The notes under the pieces were generated by a model, which made no database searches, had not been told where the DNA came from, and worked only from the letters and a program-made list of their open reading frames with translations. A DNA stretch of 64,000 bases, taken from NCBI RefSeq assembly GCF_045679555.1, contig NC_092094.1, positions 12,595,612 to 12,659,611 of the forward strand, in the 5' to 3' direction. The DNA is from Salvelinus alpinus (Eukaryota > Chordata > Actinopteri > Salmoniformes > Salmonidae). Shown here piece after piece: positions 1 through 10,364 of the stretch; positions within the stretch are counted from its first letter, which is position 1, and each line of letters opens with the position of its first letter. The position numbers and the translations under genes are program-made.

Positions 1-2
1 CC

Positions 3-1572
3 AAACGACTTAATGCACGTCAAGCTCGTTGGGCGTTGTTTTTCGCTCGTTTCGAGTTCGTGATTTCCTATCGTCCGGGAAATAAGAACACCAAGCCTGA
101 TGCCTTATCCCGTCTCTTTAGTTCTTCTGTGGCTTCTACCGACCCCGAGGGGATTCTCCCTGAAGGGCGTGTTGTCGGGTTGACTGTCTGGGGAATTGAG
201 AGACAGGTAAAGCAAGCACTCACTCACACTGCGTCGCCGCGCGCTTGTCCTAGTAACCTTCTGTTCGTTCCTGTCTCTACTCGTCTGGCTGTTCTTCAGT
301 GGGCTCACTCTGCCAAGTTAGCTGGCCACCCCGGCGTTCGGGGTACGCTTGCTTCTATTCGCCAGCGGTTTTGGTGGCCTACTCAGGAGCGGGACACGCG
401 TCGTTTCGTGGCTGCTTGTTCGGACTGCGCGCAGACTAAGTCAGGTAACTCTCCTCCTGCCGGTCGTCTCAGACCGCTTCCCATTCCTTCTCGACCATGG
501 TCTCACATCGCCTTAGACTTTATTACCGGTCTGCCTTCGTCTGCGGGGAAGACTGTGATTCTTACGGTTATCGATAGGTTCTCTAAGGCGGCACATTTCA
601 TTCCCCTCGCTAAGCTTCCTTCCGCTAAGGAGACGGCACAAATCATCATTGAGAATGTGTTCAGAATTCATGGCCTCCCGTTAGACGCCGTTTCAGACAG
701 AGGTCCGCAATTCACGTCACAGTTTTGGAGGGAGTTCTGTCGTTTGATTGGTGCTTCCGTCAGTCTCTCTTCCGGGTTTCATCCCCAGTCTAACGGTCAA
801 GCAGAAAGGGCCAATCAGTCGATTGGTCGCATTTTACGCAGCCTTTCGTTTCGAAACCCTGCGTCTTGGGCAGAACAGCTCCCCTGGGCTGAGTACGCTC
901 ACAACTCGCTTCCTTCGTCTGCTACCGGGCTGTCCCCGTTTCAGAGTAGTCTTGGCTACCAGCCTCCTCTGTTTTCGTCCCAGCTCGCCGAGTCCAGCGT
1001 TCCCTCCGCTCAGGCTTTTGTCCAACGTTGTGAGCGCACCTGGAGGAGGGTCAGGTCTGCACTTTGCCGTTACAGGGCGCAGACTGTGAGAGCCGCCAAT
1101 AAGCGTAGGATTAAGAGTCCTAGGTATTGTCGCGGTCAGAGAGTGTGGCTTTCCACTCGTAACCTTCCCCTTACGACAGCTTCTCGCAAGTTGACTCCGC
1201 GGTTCATTGGTCCGTTCCGTGTCTCTCAGGTCGTCAATCCTGTCGCTGTGCGACTGCTTCTTCCGCAACATCTTCGTCGCGTCCACCCTGTCTTCCATGT
1301 CTCCTGTGTCAAGCCTTTTCTTCGCGCCCCCGTTCGTCTTCCCTCCCCCCCCCCCCGTCCTTGTCGAGGGCGCTCCTATTTACAAGGTACGGAAGATCAT
1401 GGACATGCGTTCTCGGGGACGTGGTCACCAGTACTTAGTGGATTGGGAGGGTTACGGTCCTGAGGAGAGGAGTTGGGTTCCATCTCGGGACGTGCTGGAC
1501 CGTTCGTTGATCGATGATTTCCTTCGTTGCCGCCAGGGTTCCTCCTCGAGTGCGCCAGGAGGCGCTCGGTGA
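3..1572 (+). pseudogene. Gypsy pol 3' end: RNase H tail, integrase, frameshifted chromodomain
   Basis: The frame is open from the window edge (codons from position 3), so the Met at 36 is not a real start. Numbering from that Met: the RNase H tail with PDALSRL ends near residue 27. The integrase zinc-binding region has H91, H98, C128 and C131. The catalytic core has D161 (ALDFITGLP), D221 (VSDRGPQF) and E257 (NGQAERAN), a proper D,D(35)E spacing. The core is followed by the [12 protein letters not shown] strand region near the C-terminus. The frame then loses its phase at a run of 12 C (1345-1356). The chromodomain (YKVRKIMDM...YLVDWEGYG...SWVPSRDVL) continues in the next frame and stops at 1570-1572. 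In chromoviruses this module steers integration to marked chromatin. The catalytic residues are intact, so the C-run slip is the only visible break. It could be a real mutation or a homopolymer length error. Confidence 0.88.
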
Positions 1573-1584
1573 GTGGGGGGGTAC

Positions 1585-2098
1585 TGTCATGTTTTGTCTT
1601 TGATCATGTCTTGTCCCTGTGCTTCCCTCTGCTGGTCTTATTAGGTTCTTTCTCTTTCTCTCTCTCTATCGTTCCGTTCATGCTCCCAGCTGTTTCTCAT
1701 TCTCCCTACGACCTCATTTACTCTTTCACACCTGTCCCCTATTTTGCCCTCTGATTAGAGTCCCTATTTCTCCCTCTGTTTTCCGCTCCTGTCCTTGTCG
1801 GATTCTTGTTTGATGTTTGCAGTTCCTGTGTCTTGTTCCGCCCTGTCGTGTTCTTTTACCTTCTTCAGATGCTGCGTGTGAGCAGGTGTCTATGTCAGCT
1901 ACGGCCTGTGCCTTCCTGAAGCGACCTGCAGTCTGTGGTCGCGTCTCCAGTCGTTCCTCTCTATTGACGAGAGGATTTCAGTTTCCTGTTTTGGATTTCC
2001 ATTGATTTATATCCAGGAGTATCATTATTTGTTTTATACTGGAATAAAGACTCTGTTACTATTACGTCGCTTTTGGGTCCTCATTCATCTGCATAACA
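1585..2098 (+). repeat. 3' LTR of the Gypsy element
   Basis: The repeat starts TGTCATG just after the purine-rich tract and ends CATAACA, giving TG...CA termini over about 514 bp. A polyadenylation signal AATAAA lies at 2043-2048, in the expected place for the R/U5 part. The U3 part is pyrimidine-rich. The 5' LTR is outside the window, so identity between LTRs, and hence age, cannot be judged. Confidence 0.75.
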
Positions 2099-2099
2099 G

Positions 2100-2556
2100 A
2101 TTTTGAATGGAATATCTACATAGGCGTACAGAGGCCCATTATCAACAACCATCACTCCAACCATCACTCCTTGTTTTTGAATAGAAAGAGGAGTGGGAGG
2201 CCCCGATGCACAACTGAGCAAGAGGACAAGTACATTAGAGCGTGTGCTAACATAATTGCAAAAGGGTTTTCTAATGATCAATTAGTCTTTTGAAATGATA
2301 AACTTGAATTAGCCAACACAACGTGCCATTGGAACACAGGAGTGATGGTTGCTGATAATGGGCCTCTGTACGCCTATGTAGATATTCCTTTAAAAATCAG
2401 CCGTTTCCAGCTACAATAGTCATTTACAACATTAACAATGTCTACACTGTATTTCTGATCAATTTTATGTTATTTTAATGGACAAAAAAATTGCTTTTCT
2501 TTCAAAAACAAGGGCATTTCTAAGTGACCCCAAACTTTTGAAAGTTGGTGTATATA
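2100..2556 (-). mobile_element. Internally deleted Tc1-like element (same family as 58774-59625)
   Basis: The right end carries the terminal sequence CCCCAAACTTTTGA in inverse orientation to the copy at 58.8 kb. The subterminal block with CATAGGCGTACAGAGGCCCA appears at 2116-2135 and again inverted near 2360-2380. Only a scrap of transposase-coding sequence remains (around 2190-2240). This is a foldback-like deletion derivative. Its left end is missing where the Gypsy LTR begins. Confidence 0.75.
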
Positions 2557-2559
2557 GGT

Positions 2560-3290
2560 TCAGAACTTTTGTGAAACAGCACAGTTGAAAAATATATGGC
2601 AAATAGAAATCAAAACTGGATGGTGTTCAGAGATAGATGGGAGGGGTTGAGGGTAGCTGAAGGATGGGACAAAAAACAAACAATAGATAACTATTGTAAT
2701 ATACTGTGTCTGTAAGATGTATATAGTATGTATAAGCGAGAAGTAGAAGCCTAAGTGTTGTTGTCCATTCATTTACTCCAATAAGGGGAGGGACGGTAGG
2801 GTTAGGGGAAAATAATAAAGGAAAATATGTTTTAAAACAGTGTCTTTGACGAGTAAAGAACTCAACTTTATGAACATCACCCCCTCAATATTTCAGAGGA
2901 TTCCAAGGGGATTGGGTAAGGTCATTTCCCAGCCTGTCACTGTTTCATGTAAGTTATTTTAGTACATGTTTGTAAAGTAATAACTCAAAATAAATAAATA
3001 AATAGATAATAACAAAGGCCTTCCTCACTTATTGTGACAGCATAATGGTCAGTTTCTGTATTCTACTGTATTCTATTCAATTCAATTCTATTCCTTCCAG
3101 AGATTGAAAACTCCACTACCCTGATACTGTTGTGAAGACCAGAGCTAGCTTACCTGTATAAGACTAATCAGCTACTGCAGCTGTCTCCGATTGCTTGCCT
3201 GCTCCACATCGTCAGTAGTTGGCCGGGAAGTCGAACTAAACATTTCCAACACCTCGCTGTCACTTGGATGATCAGGGTAAACTATGTTTG
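2560..3290. other. Intergenic stretch, probable old dispersed repeat
   Basis: No coding signal is visible. The block 2600-2830 (including GGGAGGGACGGTAGGGTTAG) reads like a dispersed salmonid repeat, but I cannot assign its class. A short AAAT run lies at 2990-3006. Confidence 0.35.
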
Positions 3291-3297
3291 CGTCTGC

Positions 3298-3400
3298 AAT
3301 GGCACCCTATTCCCTACACAGTGCACTACTTTTGACCAAATCCCAATGGAACCTGATCAAAAGTAGTGCACTAGATAGGGAATAGGGTGCCATTTGGGAT
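3298..3400. repeat. Foldback repeat F1, copy 1 (complete palindrome)
   Basis: The left arm has GGCACCCTATTCCC and AGTGCACTACTTTTGA. The right arm carries the reverse complements, including GGGAATAGGGTGCCATTTGG. The two arms are separated by about 20 bp. It is a short non-coding foldback element with 10 further copies or half-copies in the window. Confidence 0.8.
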
Positions 3401-3404
3401 GAAG

Positions 3405-3985
3405 CCTCTGTAAAATCACTGTTGTCCGGCACTCATTACCCTTTGGTGAGGGTGGATTTGACAACCCTCAGTTAAACTATATCAACACGATTAAAGCGCC
3501 ACTCCTTAATTCTTACCCTCTGTAACATTTAAACAACACCATTTAAATTGACTGCAACATTCAAATGTATATTGCATGGTTTTGTCATAGGCCTACACCT
3601 CAGCATGTATCAGTTATGGGTATGATTAGGTACATTCCCTAACAACATTGTACAGTAGGTCCAGTTTTCTTGATGTACAAATATTAACATTCACTTTTGT
3701 CAATGCAACTGTCAGCATTCAGGGATCTTAAGTAGGATGGTGCTTCACTGTAGGTTGTTCATGTCAATTAACCTGACATTAGTGTCCCTTCAGTATCGAT
3801 AAAACATTGATACTAAAATCTCTAAAACAGCATTCCCAAATGATGTTTCTTGTGCTGTTCTGAATGTCTTAAATCTTACCACAGGAGTCGTCAAGGTTTC
3901 TGAGGTTTAGTGCAAATCTGAGAGGAAATGAAGGCAACAATGTAAATATAACAAAAATAGTTGTGCGTTGTGATTGGCCCTTGCT
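3405..3985. other. Region 3' of chst1, probably its 3' UTR and flank
   Basis: This is the downstream side of the minus-strand chst1 gene. It contains no obvious repeat and no minus-strand AATAAA, so the transcript end cannot be placed. Part of it is likely 3' UTR. Confidence 0.3.
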
Positions 3986-3988
3986 TTT

Positions 3989-5281
3989 CTACAAAAAAGG
4001 TACAAAAGTTTTGTCCTCGATGAGAGTGAGAGACAGATTTTTCAGCTCCTCGGGCGAACTGACAGTCTTATAACCCAGCTCCTGTAGAACTTGCTGACAC
4101 ACAGTCTGTGTGTAATCAACCATGTCATAAGACAATTTGAGCCTCCAGCTTTCTGCGTTGGCCGCTGAGTCCCGAACAGTGCCGTATTTATGCTTGGCTG
4201 ACAGATCATTGCTTCCCCTAGTGTTGTTCTGGATCCAGTCTCCTACGTTCTTGTCCATGACCAGACCCAAGTAATCATAGATCTTCTTGGTCTTCTGGAG
4301 AGGGTTCTTGGCCAGGTCCTCATACCTGACCAGCATATACCTCCCTTTGAGCCAGGGGGGCTTGCTGAGCCCAGTGGTTACAGATCCCAGGAAGTCCTCA
4401 CAGACCATGGTAAGCTGGGTGAGGTCCAGGTTGTAGGGCCTCCTCCCAGTGGCCCTCCAGATCCTCCAGAGGCGGTAGGTGTCCCTGAAGGTCTCAATGC
4501 GTGAGGCCAGGATCCCTCGGGGGTCCCTAACCAGCTGGATCACCTTGAGGTTGAGCCTAGGGTCCTCCACCAGAGCCCTGAGGTCACTCACCTCCGGTAT
4601 CCTCACCGTCTTGATGGCCACATGGCGCCGCTCCCGGCAAGCGTCCGACGCCAGCGTCATGTTGAGACCGCCACACCTCTTGACGCACTCTCCTTCATCG
4701 ATGTTCAACTCTCCAGGACTGAAGGCGTCGCAGACGGGCAGGGAGCACAGAGCCTTGCTGGCTCCCCTCCGGAACAGCTTGTCTGTACTGTGATTGGCCG
4801 GCTGGGGTTTGATGTAGCTCTCCAGGAAGTAAAGGTCACAGTCGTAGAGGCTCCGGAGCAGGTCCCTGCTAGCCCCCAGCATCACCCTGGTGTCGCCTGC
4901 CGTCCTGCTGTGGGACAGGCGGGGGAGCAGGGTGGTCTGGACGTGGTAGAGCGGCTCAAACAGATAAAACACATCCTGGTGCTGGTTAAACAGCTGACCC
5001 ACAAAGGAGCTGCCGCTGCGGGTCGTGGCCAGGATGAGAACATGGGTCTTCCTGGAGACATTGGAGGAGAAGTAAAGAAAGTCGTCACAGATCCGCTTGT
5101 CAAAAGACAAGTCCACCACATCCTGCCCCAGCATGCCACAGTTCAGAGGGTTGGAGATTGTCACTGGACACATCTGGAATGGCTTGGCTGTGAACGTCCT
5201 GATGGCTGTGTACTGGATCGCTATGGACGCTAAGGCTAGCAGAATCACAGCCTTCCAGGAACATTGCATGGCTGAATTCAT
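3989..5281 (-). CDS. chst1: Carbohydrate (keratan sulfate Gal-6) sulfotransferase 1
   Basis: This is a Golgi type II membrane enzyme that moves sulfate from PAPS to the 6-OH of galactose in keratan sulfate and sialyl-lactosamine chains. The frame is 430 codons, against about 411 residues for the mammalian protein. Residues 5-34 (MQCSWKAVILLALASIAIQY onward) match the conserved N-terminus: a short cytosolic tail followed by one membrane anchor. The 5'-phosphosulfate-binding loop is TTRSGSSF (86-93) and the 3'-phosphate-binding motif is LVRDPRGILASR (250-261). Sequons lie at N74, N163, N207, N352 and N415. The stem (about 36-75) is longer and more divergent than in mammals. The in-frame TGA directly before the first ATG (5282-5284) closes the frame. 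The second Met (residue 5, position 5269) aligns with the mammalian start and may be the true one. The coding region is a single exon, as in other vertebrates. Overlapping plus-strand frames are shadows. Confidence 0.97.
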   Translation of the reverse strand: MNSAMQCSWKAVILLALASIAIQYTAIRTFTAKPFQMCPVTISNPLNCGMLGQDVVDLSFDKRICDDFLYFSSNVSRKTHVLILATTRSGSSFVGQLFNQHQDVFYLFEPLYHVQTTLLPRLSHSRTAGDTRVMLGASRDLLRSLYDCDLYFLESYIKPQPANHSTDKLFRRGASKALCSLPVCDAFSPGELNIDEGECVKRCGGLNMTLASDACRERRHVAIKTVRIPEVSDLRALVEDPRLNLKVIQLVRDPRGILASRIETFRDTYRLWRIWRATGRRPYNLDLTQLTMVCEDFLGSVTTGLSKPPWLKGRYMLVRYEDLAKNPLQKTKKIYDYLGLVMDKNVGDWIQNNTRGSNDLSAKHKYGTVRDSAANAESWRLKLSYDMVDYTQTVCQQVLQELGYKTVSSPEELKNLSLTLIEDKTFVPFL

Positions 5282-5313
5282 TCATTTAGATAGATGATGC
5301 AGTCTGTTCAGAT

Positions 5314-5335
5314 CCTGGTGGAGCAAAAAATCCAA
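5314..5335 (-). promoter_or_regulatory. Candidate 3' splice site before the chst1 coding exon
   Basis: Read on the minus strand, a short pyrimidine run ends in GCTCCACCAG, with the AG at 5316-5315. That would begin the coding exon 33 bp before the first ATG. A spliced 5' UTR is expected for this gene family, but the exact acceptor is inferred from sequence only. Confidence 0.35.
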
Positions 5336-5339
5336 ATAA

Positions 5340-6590
5340 TTGGGATACACTCATGCTGTATAGAATCCACAAACACCGACAGAAAGAAGCAGCAAAACAG
5401 CTTATACAGCTGTCTCACTATGAAACAAAAAAGTTAGTGTTTTGAATCCAATACTTTTTCTTCCTAGATAGTTACTTTGTTGATCTTACAATTTGTTTTA
5501 TTACTGTTGTTTTATTGAACTGTAATAAAGGCCGTACCCTCATATAATACCGTCAAACACAATAAAACAGACCCAGTTTGGATGTTTAGTTGTTATTGTT
5601 TTTTTTGTTCCATAGCATTTCTGTACTTTGAGCTGTAGGCAACCCCAAATTACAGAACGCAATTAAATACTACATCAAAGACTATAGGATTCCTAGGACC
5701 TAAGATTCCATAATGTAGATTCTAATTTCGATAATGGATATATTTATGTAGATACCATTTATATAAAATAGCTTCACCATGTTCAGATCTCCAGTGGCAG
5801 TAATACAATCAATAAAACATAATTGATAAAAATACAATCAATTGTTTATGTCAAGGATACATTTGAGCCTATATTTTACATCTATATACTTATACTGTAT
5901 GGTATTCTCTATTCGACTAATATTATCTATACTCCACAGATAAGAAAAATGGCTTTCAAGTTAAAAATGTTGTTATCTAAAACACAAATTAACGTAGCTA
6001 GCAGTTGTTCGTCAATACTGGTGGCTTTCTTCTGATGAGAATATAAGATACACAACATCTAAAATCCTAAAATGTGTCCAAAATAAACATGTTATGCTAC
6101 TTTGTAAATGTTTGGTATTTTCTTTTCCCCTTGAATAAAAACTAAGGAAATCAGTGATTGAAATCAGACTAATGCAAAAACCTGTCTGAATTTCTTTCAG
6201 TCACTCATCGTGACAAAAGGCTGGCGGCACCTGTAGAAAAGCGTCTTGTAATTTCTCTGGCAACGCTACATCTGGCAAGGGATAGATGTGACAACGAACA
6301 ATTGACGACAGACAGCGCGATGAAATCTGTGATTTACCGCAGTGCAACAGAATACGCTTTCATTCGAAGATGATTAGCCTACACAAATGGTCTAGGCATA
6401 GCCTCAATAACACTTTTCATATTTGAAATGACCAAATAACGGTCATGTTATTCTTCTTAATACACACAAAACACATTTTAAACATAAATAAAATGCATAA
6501 ACCCAAAAGATTCCAATAAACGACTTTCTTACCACATACATTCATAGTGGGTAAATAAAAGGTGTCCGTGAAAAACAATAGAAAAGCAAT
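5340..6590. other. AT-rich non-coding sequence upstream of chst1 coding exon
   Basis: Probably intron or 5' flank of chst1. It is AT-rich and I see no recognisable mobile element. Small open frames here lack any protein-like character. A CpG-containing patch at 6210-6350 could belong to a regulatory or first-exon region. Confidence 0.3.
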
Positions 6591-6594
6591 GTGA

Positions 6595-6905
6595 CGGTTC
6601 AAAACGTGTCGTCACAAAAATCTGATCTTTTCGGACTAAACATTATCGAACGGCAGCTGTCCCGTCTTCTTCCCTCGTGCGTCGGAATAGCAAAACGACA
6701 GGAACTGCTCCCACATGTAGAATAATCAGAATCAGTCCGTGTTTTACAAGGATGAGATCGTGATAAGATAAATAAGTCAAAGTTGCAAGGCAGAAGAACA
6801 TGAAACTCCAAGACACAGGGCAGAACAGATTAGAGAATGATGCTGCAGCCGCAGCCTTCGCAAAACCCGCCGCCACCGCACCGACGTGTAGGCTATTCCA
6901 GATTG
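6595..6905 (-). other. CpG-containing pocket, possible non-coding first exon of chst1
   Basis: This stretch has more CpG and GC than its surroundings (for example GCCGCCACCGCACCGACGTG at 6869-6888) and lies 1.3-1.6 kb upstream of the chst1 coding exon. A hydrophobic minus-strand frame (6643-6876) begins at GTG, not ATG. The frame upstream closes at a TAA without any Met, so I do not call it a gene. A promoter or untranslated exon is the simplest reading, but no clear donor site was found. Confidence 0.22.
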
Positions 6906-7097
6906 CCTTGACTAATGCGCATGTTGTAGTTTAGGCTATAGGTTGGTGGTTTGGCTGTGTGTGAGGTGTGCCAATAAGTGCCCGCGCGTTCTGGACCACC
7001 CTAAACCTCATCTACATCCCTCTATCAACCCTCCCACCCACAGCCCCTGGCAAGCACATGTTGCAGTCTGAGATACTCACAGTCACATGGATTAAGT

Positions 7098-7195
7098 GAA
7101 CAGACCTGGGTTCAAATACATGCCTATTTAAGTATTTGTATTTTCTTTAAAAATATTTTGAGTATTTTCTATAAATGCTAGGCTATTTGAAACTT
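7098..7195. repeat. Half copy of foldback repeat F2
   Basis: It begins CAGACCTGGGTTCAAATAC, the terminal sequence of the F2 palindrome that is complete at 23205-23383. The right arm is not recognisable here. Confidence 0.45.
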
Positions 7196-7199
7196 TTCT

Positions 7200-7840
7200 A
7201 ATACATTTGTAAAATACTGAGAGTTACAATCTCTATGAAGACAGGTATTTTATGCAAGGCATTGGTAAGGTCTAATGAGAGAGAGAGAAATAAATTAAAT
7301 TACTATCCTATATAGCAGAGACTAAAGGGCCAGAATAATAATTCATGTTCCATCTACATCACCAGTCAGTTGGATTTGAATTCATATTCTGTTCTTCTGG
7401 CTGCCTTTCTGTACAAAAAAATGAACATCTGATTGATATTTACTCTGCAAAGAATGTTCGTGCTTTAGTGACAACTGAGTGAATACCACAAGGTATAAAT
7501 ACAATATCTTCTGTAACCTCTGCCTTTTTTCTATCTGTCACTCTCTCTTTCTCTCTCTCTCCCCCTCTCTCTCTTTTTTTTCTCTCTCACACACTGTCTC
7601 TCTACTTTCTCTTGCTCGCTCTCTCTCAATAACAAACAACAACGCAAAACTGAAACTTAGTATGCCTAAGTAAGTATTGGATTAGATGAGCATGGTCTGG
7701 CTGGCAACATCACTGAGCTAATGCAGCCTGAATGAGAAGAGACATTATCAGCATCACTCCATCAGTCTGGCTGCATTTTAAAAAAACAGAGATGTCAAAA
7801 TTTGTCCCAACAGTTGAGGTTAGATCTGATCTCAGAGCTC
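7200..7840. other. Intergenic sequence with a CT-rich microsatellite
   Basis: The only clear feature is an imperfect (CT)n tract at about 7540-7630 that gives a spurious low-complexity frame. The rest shows nothing recognisable. Confidence 0.5.
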
Positions 7841-7845
7841 AATGC

Positions 7846-7906
7846 GTCCTAAATGGCACCCCCTTAAATAGTGCACTACATAAGGCATGTGGTTCCATTT
7901 AGGATC
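7846..7906. repeat. Foldback repeat F1, copy 2 (degenerate)
   Basis: It contains CTAAATGGCACCCCCT, TAGTGCACTAC and the closing TTCCATTTAGGA. The centre is shortened and altered. Confidence 0.6.
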
Positions 7907-8033
7907 CAGTCCTAGACTGCAGCTGAATGGCTGCGAGCCAGAACAGACAGACAGTTCAGAACACAAAGCCAGTTGTCATAGAGAACAGAAAAATAATGTA
8001 ATAGTGCCTACTGTATAGCTAATAAATGTGTAT

Positions 8034-8312
8034 GCTCATAGGTCAAAACTCATAGCTCATGGGTCAAAACTCATAGCTCAAAACTCAAAACGCATAGCTC
8101 AAAGCTCATAGGTCAAAACTCATAGCTCATAAAACTCTTAGTTCAAACTCATAGCTCAAAACTCATAGCTCATGGGTCAAAACTCATAGCTCATAAAACT
8201 CAAAGCTCAAACTCAAAACGCATAGCTCAAACTCAAAACTCATGGCTGAAGTTCAAAACTCATTGCTCAAACTAAAAACTCGTAGCTCAAACTCAAAACA
8301 CATAGCAACTAA
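8034..8312. repeat. Degenerate minisatellite, unit about AACTCATAGCTCA
   Basis: The array has about 20 imperfect units built from ACTCATAGCTCA and ACTCATGGGTCAAA variants. Units vary in length and sequence, so it is older than the neighbouring 14-bp array. Confidence 0.8.
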
Positions 8313-8382
8313 TAGCTGAAGAAAGTGTACCTATTCTAGTATCTTCTTATTATTCTAGTACCTTCACCCATGGTCTCTCATG

Positions 8383-9015
8383 GCCTCTCTACCTGTACCT
8401 CTCTACTTGTACCTCTCTACCTGTACCTCTCTACCTGTACCTCCCTACCTGTACCTCCCTACCTGTACATCTCTACCTGTACCTCTCTACCTGTACCTCC
8501 CTACTTGTACCTCTCTACCTGTACCTCTCTACTTGTACCTCTCTACCTGTACCTCTCTACCTGTACCTCTCTACCTGTACCTCTCTTCCTGTACCTCTCT
8601 TCCTGTACCTCTCTACCTGTACCTCCCTACTTGTACCTCTCTACCTGTACCTCTCTACTTGTACCTCTCTACCTGTACCTCTCTACCTGTACCTCCCTAC
8701 TTGTACCTCCCTACTTGTACCTCTCTACCTGTACCTCTCTACCTGTACCTCTCTACCTGTACCTCTCTACCTGTACCTCTCTACTTGTACCTCTCTACCT
8801 GTACCTCTCTACCTGTACCTCTCTACCTGTACCTCTCTACCTGTACCTCTCTACCTGTACCTCTCAACCTGTACCTCTCTACTTGTACCTCTCTACCTGT
8901 ACCTAACTACTTGTACCTCTCTACTTGTACCTCTCTACTTGTACCTCTCTACCTGTACCTCTCAACCTGTACCTCTCAACCTGTACCTCTCAACCTGTAC
9001 CTCTCTACCTGTACC
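8383..9015. repeat. 14-bp minisatellite, unit CCTCTCTACCTGTA
   Basis: About 45 head-to-tail copies with mainly C/T substitutions. Because 14 is not a multiple of 3, every frame cycles through the same peptide (a 14-residue period of LYLYLSTCTSLPVP type). This explains the long plus-strand frames without any gene. It is followed by a CT-rich run to about 9100. Confidence 0.95.
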
Positions 9016-9099
9016 TTTTTCCTATTCTCATCCCCCTCTTCTCTCTCCTCTCCTCCCCCTTTCCTCTCTCCTCTGATCCCCTCTCCTCCCTCGCCTCAA

Positions 9100-9600
9100 C
9101 GCTTCTGTTTTTTCTCTCTTGCTCAATTTGCTTGAACCCAGACATCTGCATTTGAAATAGGATTTTCTCTCGCTCGTCCCCTCCAAGCAATTTCATCCTA
9201 ACTCCTATACTGCCAAAAGTGAGATTATGGTTGGCTTTAGCTAAATCAGTTTCATCTTTGTGTGTTCAACGCAACTTCGGTTTCAATCAGCATGTGTGCT
9301 CAAGCCTTGGAAAATGTCTGCGGGGTGAGTGTGTGGTTGAGCGGAGATGGGCCTGTGCTCTTCAATCCACCCTGGTGAGCATTAGTAATAAGCTCTCCAT
9401 ATGTGTCGAGGAGACACACATACAGGACTGTCCAGTCTCCTCTATGCTAAATCACTCTTTGTCTTCAGTAATGCAGAGTGACTCCACAACTGACTATTTC
9501 TGAAATTGACTAGCTAAGCCTAGGAACCTGAGTAGTGCCTTGGCTCAGCTATATGCAAAGACTACAAATTATTAAGCAGAGATGGACGAAGACATGGTGT
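9100..9600. other. Intergenic, nothing recognised
   Basis: A 94-codon plus-strand frame (9219-9503) has no family signature, and I do not support it as a gene. Confidence 0.4.
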
Positions 9601-9607
9601 TTTTGTC

Positions 9608-9675
9608 TATGGCACCCTATTCCCTATAGAGTGCACCACATTTGACCATGGCCCATAGGGTGCCCTTTGGGAGGC
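9608..9675. repeat. Foldback repeat F1, copy 3 (shortened)
   Basis: It contains GGCACCCTATTCCCTATAGA and ends in AGGGTGCCCTTTGGGA. The second arm is partly lost. Confidence 0.7.
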
Positions 9676-9788
9676 AGCCCAAGGCTAAAGGTCCGTTATC
9701 AATCCAGCAAGTTTGAGAGGGAGGCTTACTGATAGCCCAAGGTATGACATTGAGTATAAACATTTCACATCTGCACACGCGTGCCAAT

Positions 9789-9961
9789 TCACATTTTAGT
9801 AGACAGTGTTATCTAGAGCGACTTACAGGAGCAATTAGAGTTAAGTGCCTTGCTCAAGGGCACATCAATAGATGTTTCATCTTGTCAACTCAGGGATTTG
9901 AACCAGCAACCATTTGGTTAACCACCCAATGCTCTTAACCGCTAGGCTACCTGCTGCCCTG
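9789..9961 (-). mobile_element. tRNA-derived SINE
   Basis: Read on the minus strand it has a tRNA-like head (GGTAGCCTAGCGGTTAAGAG as A-box region, GGTTCAAATCC as B box), then TTGAGCAAGGCACTTAA and CTCCTGTAAGTCGCTCTAGA. A related plus-strand copy lies at 35944-36112. It is non-autonomous, transcribed by RNA polymerase III and mobilised by a partner LINE. Confidence 0.85.
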
Positions 9962-10165
9962 CGAAAGACTGAATCATTAAACGGAAGCCTAGGCAGTAAG
10001 CATTGCTGCAGAGCACATACCGTCTAGCTGTTCATAATTGAATGTAAACACAAGTTCTAGCTACAATAACATGCGGGGGAAAACATCAACATCTGTGTCT
10101 GCATAGTCAATAAGTCACACCGGCTAGAGAGGATACAGTTGGAATAGGATCAAGACAATCTCCCT

Positions 10166-10270
10166 GGGGAATTATTGGGAATTGCTGGGAATTGCTGGGT
10201 ATTGCTGGGAATTGCTGAGAATTGATGGGGATTGCTGTGAATTGCCGGGAATTACTGTGAATTCCTGTGA
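10166..10270. repeat. 10-bp minisatellite, unit GGAATTGCTG
   Basis: About ten imperfect head-to-tail copies with single-base variants (GGTATTGCTG, TGAATTGCCG). Confidence 0.85.
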
Positions 10271-10364
10271 TAATTAACCTTTCAAATGGTTTACACCTCC
10301 ACACCCCACAGACATTGTGAGAGTGAAATATGAATAAGTGAGACATGAATAGCTCACCTTGTGC

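Larger units (their letters stand above)
1..2098 (+). mobile_element. Ty3/Gypsy chromovirus, 3' part (pol end, chromodomain, 3' LTR)
   Basis: The left edge of the window lies inside a Ty3/Gypsy element. In order it shows the RNase H tail, the integrase with zinc-binding region and DDE core, a C-terminal chromodomain in another frame, a purine-rich tract (1571-1581) and a 3' LTR. A chromodomain at the integrase C-terminus defines the chromovirus branch. The 5' LTR, gag, protease and reverse transcriptase would lie left of the window. Immediately right of the LTR the sequence becomes a Tc1-like remnant, so the retroelement probably inserted into or beside that older copy. Confidence 0.93.

Noticed and set aside
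4479..5233. Plus-strand frames of 104 and 203 codons opposite chst1
   Set aside because: They are shadows of the strongly coding minus strand.
6643..6876. 77-codon hydrophobic minus-strand frame upstream of chst1
   Set aside because: It starts with GTG and no ATG occurs before the upstream in-frame stop; the region is better read as a non-coding exon or promoter.
8370..9135. 178- and 251-codon plus-strand frames of LYLYLSTCTS type
   Set aside because: They are a 14-bp minisatellite read in rotating frames.
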